A stretch of 64,000 nucleotides of DNA from the NCBI GenBank assembly GCA_007449985.2, contig VIIQ02000001.1:1235501-1299500 (forward strand), in the 5' to 3' direction. Source of the stretch: Desmodesmus armatus (Eukaryota; Chlorophyta; Chlorophyceae; Sphaeropleales; Scenedesmaceae). Positions 59,401 through 64,000 of the stretch are shown piece after piece. The notes beneath the pieces were generated by a model, which searched no databases, was not told the origin of the DNA, and saw only the letters and a program-made list of their open reading frames with translations. The position numbers and the translations under genes are program-made. Positions within the stretch are counted from its first letter, which is position 1; every line of letters starts with the position of its first letter.

Positions 59401-62400
59401 ACCACCTGCTGCTCCACTGCCTCACGCACAGGCAGGGCAATGCGCGGCTTGTGACCATTCACTGATCGAGTGGTGGAGCCGTAGGGGCTGGAGTGGTACC
59501 TGCAGGCACACCACACACACATGCATCTGGTGAAACAGATAGATACTATGTAGATATGTTCATATGGTAATCTTTTGATTCCCAAATGCGTGTCAGAATG
59601 GCATTTTTCAGACTGGCCTGTCAACATTACTACTAGTCATAATGGTATGTACCTGCTGGATGCAGCTCATGCGTCGACACACAGATGCCATTGCAATACA
59701 GTAATGCACAGTACAGTACAGTGACAGTACAGTTACATCACATCGGTCAGTCAACATACCGGCTTCGATAATAGCCACCAAGCCTCTAGCACAACGGGGC
59801 TGGGTGTACACCAATCACAATCCGTGTCAGGACTAACACCGATGCCAGGCTGCCAGTCGGCTAACGGCTCACCTTGTCACTCCGCTGTTGTCGAGGATGT
59901 ACTTCACCACATCGGCAGCACAGCTCAGCAGCTTGTCGTAAGCCTGCAGCAGTGACAATACACACACATACAGTTGCTGCATCGCCCCTGCCCAGCTGTG
60001 ACGCTGTGCCGAGCTTGCCAGAGAGTAAATGGCTGTGTCAACCAACAAACATCAAGCAAGCTCACATCCACCTTGGGGTGGGTGATTGATGACGTAAAGG
60101 CCTGCACATGCTGAACACCATGACCTCAACACCCCGGTCATGCCATGCTCACTCATCCGCGCTGACAAGCTTGAAGCATCCCCTGTGCCCTGAACCCCTG
60201 ATGCAACCTCTTCGGGGCCCTTGACCCCACCCATACTAGTGACTAGTGGATGGAGTCGACCACCCCCCCCCCCATAGTAAGTCATCCCTAGTTTCACGCA
60301 TGCAGGCTTCATGCTTACCTTTCTCCACTCACACATGCAACCCTGTCTCAACATAGTGCGACCCTTCCGCCCATAGACCTCTGACTCATGCCCACAGAAA
60401 GCCACCCCTTCCACCCTTAGAACCCTGCCCCAACCGCACCCTCCATGCGAGCCTTCTGCTCCTGGTTGCATGCAGTGCATACTTGCGACCTCAAAGCTAC
60501 CATCAAACGGACCTTCACAGCCACCTTGGGCCCTCAAGCCCAATCAATGCATACATGCAACCGCACCGCATTTTTGGCCCTCAGGCCCTCTGCCCTGCAC
60601 TGTGTGTAGCCAGCTGGTGGCCTAACCCCCAACCTCCCCTTGTGAACTTCAAAACACCCGTGAAAAAACACCCCTCACCTCTGTGCGCGCCTTCTGCTCC
60701 TGCTCCGCTGTCAGCGCCTCATGCTCCGTCACACTGCCAGACTGCGCAAAGGCAGCTATGGCCGCTGCAGCTGCAGCAGCAGCAGTCTTGGTGCTGGCAG
60801 CTGCCGCTCCCGCAGTCATCCCCATCATCCTTTGGAACAGCAGCTGCAGGGTCTGATCATCGGAGCAGACCTTTTGGTAGGCTGGGCGGGCGCTGATGGC
60901 TGCAAACCATGCTGCGGTGTTGGGGAAGTCTGGGTTGCTGCGCAGGTCGAAGCCACGGAACTTTGGAAGGCCTGCAGAGAGAGCAATACACACAAACATT
61001 GATGAGCCTCTGACCCCCGGTAGTTGGGTGTACTCGGCTGAGATGTTGGTGGCCAGCCGGTGGGGGTGACGACCCCCCTGGGAACCACCAGACAAAGATA
61101 ACATTGATGAGGGAGAGTGCGTTGGCAGGCGCAGCGACAGCAGCTTTTGGAGGACGGGGAACCAGGGTGTGGGCCCTAGTTGCTGGATCACCTTTTTTGC
61201 CTGGCACTGCAGGCTATCTAAAATGCTGGCTTGCGTGTTGCAGGCTATACACATCCACATTGGCTCACACTTGTGTTGCCAGGCTCTGCACGCAGCCGAA
61301 ACTGACTTGCGTGTGTCGTAAGCTACAAACTTCCAAGCTGGGGAGCTTGGTATGGGCTGTGTGGGTGGATAGGCAGCGGTGGGGTGCTCAAGTACAGTGA
61401 CATTTGTCCGGAGGGGACAAACGCAGTTGTACTTGAGAACGCCAACGCTGCATGTCCACCCATACAACCAACCACTGGCTGCCCAGCACCCAACATAGGA
61501 ACTTCAGGAAACCTACTTAGGAGGATCTGCAGTCTGTCAGCTTTTCACCCACATCAACAAACCCCTCCACCACCACCACAAAAAAAATTGGAAAATCCTC
61601 GAAAAAGTGTTATCTCGAATAACCTGCTTGCCGTTCACACCTGCTGCCAGCTGCTCCTTGCTGCAGACAGTCCAGCACACTCCTTACAACAGCTCGGTAC
61701 ACCCAATCCTGCAGTAACCTATATCTTCAGTCCCCAGCCACTTCCCCTTGCCTTTGACCGCTGTGCGCTGCCTGCTGCCAGGCTGTTGATATGCTGATGG
61801 TAAAACCCACATCACAGACATGCCAGTGCAGGCCACTAATCTGCCACGATAAGGAAGCTAGGCGTGTTGGCGTTCCTGCAAACTTTAATGTGGCGCCCAA
61901 TACGTCCAAAGTTGAGTCAACACTGAGGGTCTGCGTTTTGGGCCCCAGTTGCAGAAGGAAGGCGCCTTCCCACCCACCTGCTGCCAGTCTCTCCATGCTG
62001 CTGATGGTCTAACATCCAACAGGCCGTCAAACCCCCATAACTGCTGCCAGGTGCTCTATGCTGTGGATTGCCGACAACATAATCGGTTGCCACATCGAGC
62101 GTCACATCATACCAACTCCCTGCTTTTCAAACCATCAAATCAAAGCTCAGGACTCCATGCCATACCCGCTTTCCCACCTGCTGCCAGCCGCTCCATGCTG
62201 CTGATGGTCATCACATCCAGCAGGCTGAAGGTATCACCCATCAGGTAGGGGAGGCCCCAGTCTGTGACTGTCTGTGGCTATAGGGAAGCTAGCTGTTTTC
62301 GGGTTCTGCAACCTGTGCCATGGCGCCCCAAACGTCCAAAGCTCAGTCAACGCCTAAAGTCTGCGTTTTGGGCCCCAGTTTTGGTGCCCCCCCCCCCCAC

Positions 62401-63615
62401 ACACACACCTGCTGCCAGTCTCTCCATGCTGCTGATGGTCATGACATCCAGTAGGCTGAAGGCATCACCCATCAGGTAGGGGCCAGAGGGGTGGCGGGTC
62501 AGCGCAGTGCTCTCAAACCACTTGAGTGCAGACATGAACGACTGCAGGCAAAGACAAGACACACCCAACGCAGCACTTGTGAATCATGATTGTCATAAGG
62601 TGATACCCTTGTGCATCATGCCTGGGCCAGGTCAAGCACCACACTTCTGCTGATGGCAACCTGCTCATGCAGTCTCTACCAACACCAGCCCCTGCATCAC
62701 AACACAAGTGCAGGGGCTTCCCAAGCCATTGGAAACCTCACCAGTACAACAGTGGCGACCTTGTGGATGGCAAGGCACCCAGCTAGCCAAACCCCAGCCA
62801 GCCAGCCACTCAGTCATCCCACCAGTCAGCCAGCAACCACCCCAACAGTCGCCCATCCCAGCCACCCACCCAGCCCAGCAAGCACCAGCCACATGCACCT
62901 GCTCCAATGCTGCTATGTCCCCGCTGCCCACATTGCGCCCCATCAAGGCGTTGGGCACGCATGATCATGCACCCTCCAGCCATCCCAAGAGCCACAAGCA
63001 CCGGTGATGCACCCTCCAGCCCTCATGACTAACCCAACTGTCAGCGCACCATCCAGCCACCCCAGCCAACCCAGCAAGCCTCAGCCCCACGCACCTTCTC
63101 CAAAGCTGCCATGTCCACCGGCTGGCTGTCCCCTGCGTTGCGCCCCATCATGCGGCCTCCCGTCATATAGGCATAGCCATGTTTGTCCAGTGCACACTCC
63201 TCAACCTCTGACAGGAAGTCTAGGGCAGCCTGCTGCTCCTCATCTGATGTTGGCAGCAGCGGGGGGGCCTGGATGAACAAAACAACAAGGATGGGATGTT
63301 GCAAAGATTGAGTACAGTCAGTGGCAAGGTAGTTGTTCTTTTTTGTGTAAGTTTCAAATCGGCCGTAGTCCGTTTCTGCATAGCTGCTTGCGGAAGGGGG
63401 GCCCCCACATCAACCACACCCACCTAAAGCTCAAAGCACACCATTGGAAGCACAAGCAACACCCATCAGACGCACACAACCTGCACACCCATTACGGCAC
63501 CCAGCAAACGCCCAACTCAATACAAGGCTGCAGTACACACCTGGGGGAAGCGGCGCTCCAAATCCAGCAGGATGTCCTTGCTCTCCCACACAATGCTGCC
63601 ATCCTCACTGAAGGA
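56480..63615 (-). CDS. GST-like protein with two C-terminal copies of an unrecognised domain (5' exon beyond the window)
   Basis: Glutathione S-transferase fold by similarity. Exons (descending): 63541-63615, 63095-63268, 62409-62541, 60679-60971, 59873-59943, 59366-59499, 58672-58732, 57863-58100, 57047-57190, 56480-56640; phases agree if one base is restored at 57121-57125. The end of the thioredoxin-like half is SFSEDGSIVWESKDILLDLE; the helical half is YLMGDAFSLLDVMTISSMER, GLPKFRGFDLRSNPDFPNTA and AISARPAYQKV. An Ala-rich linker follows, then two related blocks of about 100 residues: ILDNSGVTRYHSSPYGSTTR to AVEQLQAACTQAVTQSY, and ILQKSGLARPGKSTYGNTYM to VQFRAACDAVLAQVY. The first exon(s), with any catalytic Ser/Tyr/Cys, lie past base 64000, so activity cannot be jud­ged. 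Introns hold many truncated exon copies. Confidence 0.82.
56739..56796 (-). repeat. Copy of the last GST-gene exon start plus acceptor
   Basis: The first 50-odd bases of exon 56480-56640, encoding GDAGPKPEEPEAAAVSAA, recur here with one or two substitutions and an intact GATGCAG acceptor, about 150 bases upstream in transcription. The copy runs into intron sequence without a donor, so splicing to it would replace the true C-terminus. Confidence 0.9.
57574..57604 (-). repeat. Copy of the 3' end and donor of exon 57863-58100
   Basis: GCTATCGTGGACGACATCCT, the end of the exon, recurs here followed by GCAT/GTGCG. The final exon base changed from G to T, but the donor GT is retained. It lies in the following intron. 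Confidence 0.85.
58160..58286 (-). repeat. Copy of the 5' half and acceptor of exon 57863-58100
   Basis: About 105 coding bases (WSECGTL through QAVTQSYADGVDA) plus the acceptor recur about 169 bases upstream of the real exon with few differences. The acceptor CTCAG is intact; the copy has no donor and runs into unrelated sequence. Confidence 0.92.
58990..59044 (-). repeat. Copy of the 3' end and donor of exon 59366-59499
   Basis: The segment encoding QQVVRIMKAL and its CCCAG/GTGAGC donor is repeated in the next intron, about 370 bases downstream in transcription, with slight divergence. Confidence 0.9.
59225..59356. repeat. G-rich purine tract of GGGAGGG units
   Basis: Many GGGAGGG and GGGGG runs on the plus strand, ending about 10 bases before the donor of exon 59366-59499 (C-rich in the transcript). 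Could form G-quadruplexes on the non-template DNA strand. Confidence 0.85.
61850..62252 (-). repeat. Two copies of the end of exon 62409-62541 with flanking intron
   Basis: The exon end encoding TISSMERLAAG with its donor side is repeated at 62175-62252 (longer copy, also with YLMGDTFSLLDVM) and 61975-62012. Intron sequence beside it (CTGCGTTTTGGGCCCCAGTT, CGTCCAAAG) is also repeated at an offset of about 430 bases. More decayed versions of CTGCTGCCAG(N)CTGATGG occur near 61640, 61770 and 62041. Confidence 0.9.
62865..62950 (-). repeat. Copy of the end of exon 63095-63268 and its donor
   Basis: The exon end (MMGRNAGDSQPVDMAALEK) has a shorter relative here (MGRNVGSGDIAALEQ), followed by a GTGCAT donor and similar intron (GCTTGCTGGG). 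Offset about 200 bases. Confidence 0.85.
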
Positions 63616-63806
63616 CTGCAGCAGAGGAAGGGAAGGGGGAGGGGGGTGTCAGCAGAACAGTACACTGTATATTGTGGTGCAGTACAGTACATGTTTCTAG
63701 TATGATGCAGCTGTTGGATCAAACCAGTTTGAGGGCTGCTCAAATCAGTCCGTGCAGTGGCGGCTGGATGATGGCGTGCCAGTGCTACTACTGCTGCTAG
63801 TGCGCG

Positions 63807-63847
<41 letters not shown>

Positions 63848-64000
63848 GGCACTACTGATGGCTACTGCTGCTGCGGCGCTTGGGATTGGGATTGGCAGTG
63901 ATTGCTGTTGCTGCAGCTGCGGCTGCTACTGGTGGCTGGCGCTGCATCTGCTGACGTGTGTAGCGCTGCTCTGCAGCCCGGCCATGGCTCTGCTCACCAC
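63616..64000. other. Intron of the GST-like gene with (CTG)n
   Basis: Transcribed intron; a donor-like G/GTGAGC on the minus strand at about 63992-63997 implies that the previous exon starts at the window edge. It contains an uninterrupted (CTG)n run at 63811-63846 and other CTG-rich stretches. No coding sequence is supported. Confidence 0.55.

Noticed and set aside
1..64000. tRNA, rRNA, transposase or reverse-transcriptase genes
   Set aside because: No cloverleaf-like segment, rRNA core sequence or transposon protein motif was recognised on either strand by eye; a tRNAscan/RepeatMasker run would be decisive.

Overview
This is nuclear DNA from a green alga, most likely a chlorophyte of the Chlamydomonadales type. 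The genes are split into many short exons joined by GT-AG introns that usually end in CTGCAG. CAG/CTG and GT/CA microsatellites are common, TGTAA motifs (the chlorophyte poly(A) signal) lie downstream of several genes, and there is a short interstitial TTTAGGG telomeric motif. The gene content is plastid-algal: AGPase for starch synthesis, a D27-like carotenoid isomerase and a DUF3007 thylakoid protein. There are no operons, CRISPR arrays, tRNAs, rRNAs or recognisable transposon ORFs.

Layout, left to right. 1-4129 (-): acyl-CoA-binding/kelch protein, running off the left edge. 4990-12921 (-): large DENN-domain protein with a glutamine/serine-rich insertion of about 950 residues. 13467-20931 (+): AGPase large subunit, fully reconstructed in 13 exons. 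22283-27975 (-): coiled-coil protein of unknown function, 13 exons. 28228-30462 (+): D27-like protein. 32108-32797 (-): a 96-residue protein in three exons with a CCC cluster. 33207-34693 (+): small P-loop kinase. 35983-38739 (+): secreted cysteine-containing protein. 39347-40067 (-): small probably plastid-targeted protein. 40068-44231: gene-poor, with a tandem repeat of about 245 bp and the telomeric motif. 44232-47977 (-): Sec14/CRAL-TRIO lipid-transfer protein. 48661-50051 (+): DUF3007 protein. About 50767-53822 (+): Ser/Ala-rich protein of unknown function. 53823-56479: no gene seen, a CA microsatellite. 56480-63615 (-): GST-like protein whose first exon(s) lie beyond the right edge, carrying two copies of an unrecognised domain of about 100 residues.

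Exon boundaries were placed by hand from splice signals, reading phase and family conservation. Most internal junctions agree in phase across whole genes, which is the main support for the models. Four gene pairs are head to head (DENN/AGPase, coiled-coil/D27, 96-aa/kinase, Sec14/DUF3007) and probably share promoter regions.

The most unusual feature is recurrent. In at least four genes (AGPase, coiled-coil, Ser/Ala-rich and especially the GST gene) a piece of exon plus its adjoining splice site has been copied into the neighbouring intron, giving truncated decoy exons. Three introns also carry long near-perfect inverted repeats able to form hairpins. Seven places have a conserved frame interrupted by what looks like one missing base, often in a C or G run. 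This suggests residual assembly errors, although real frameshifts are not excluded.
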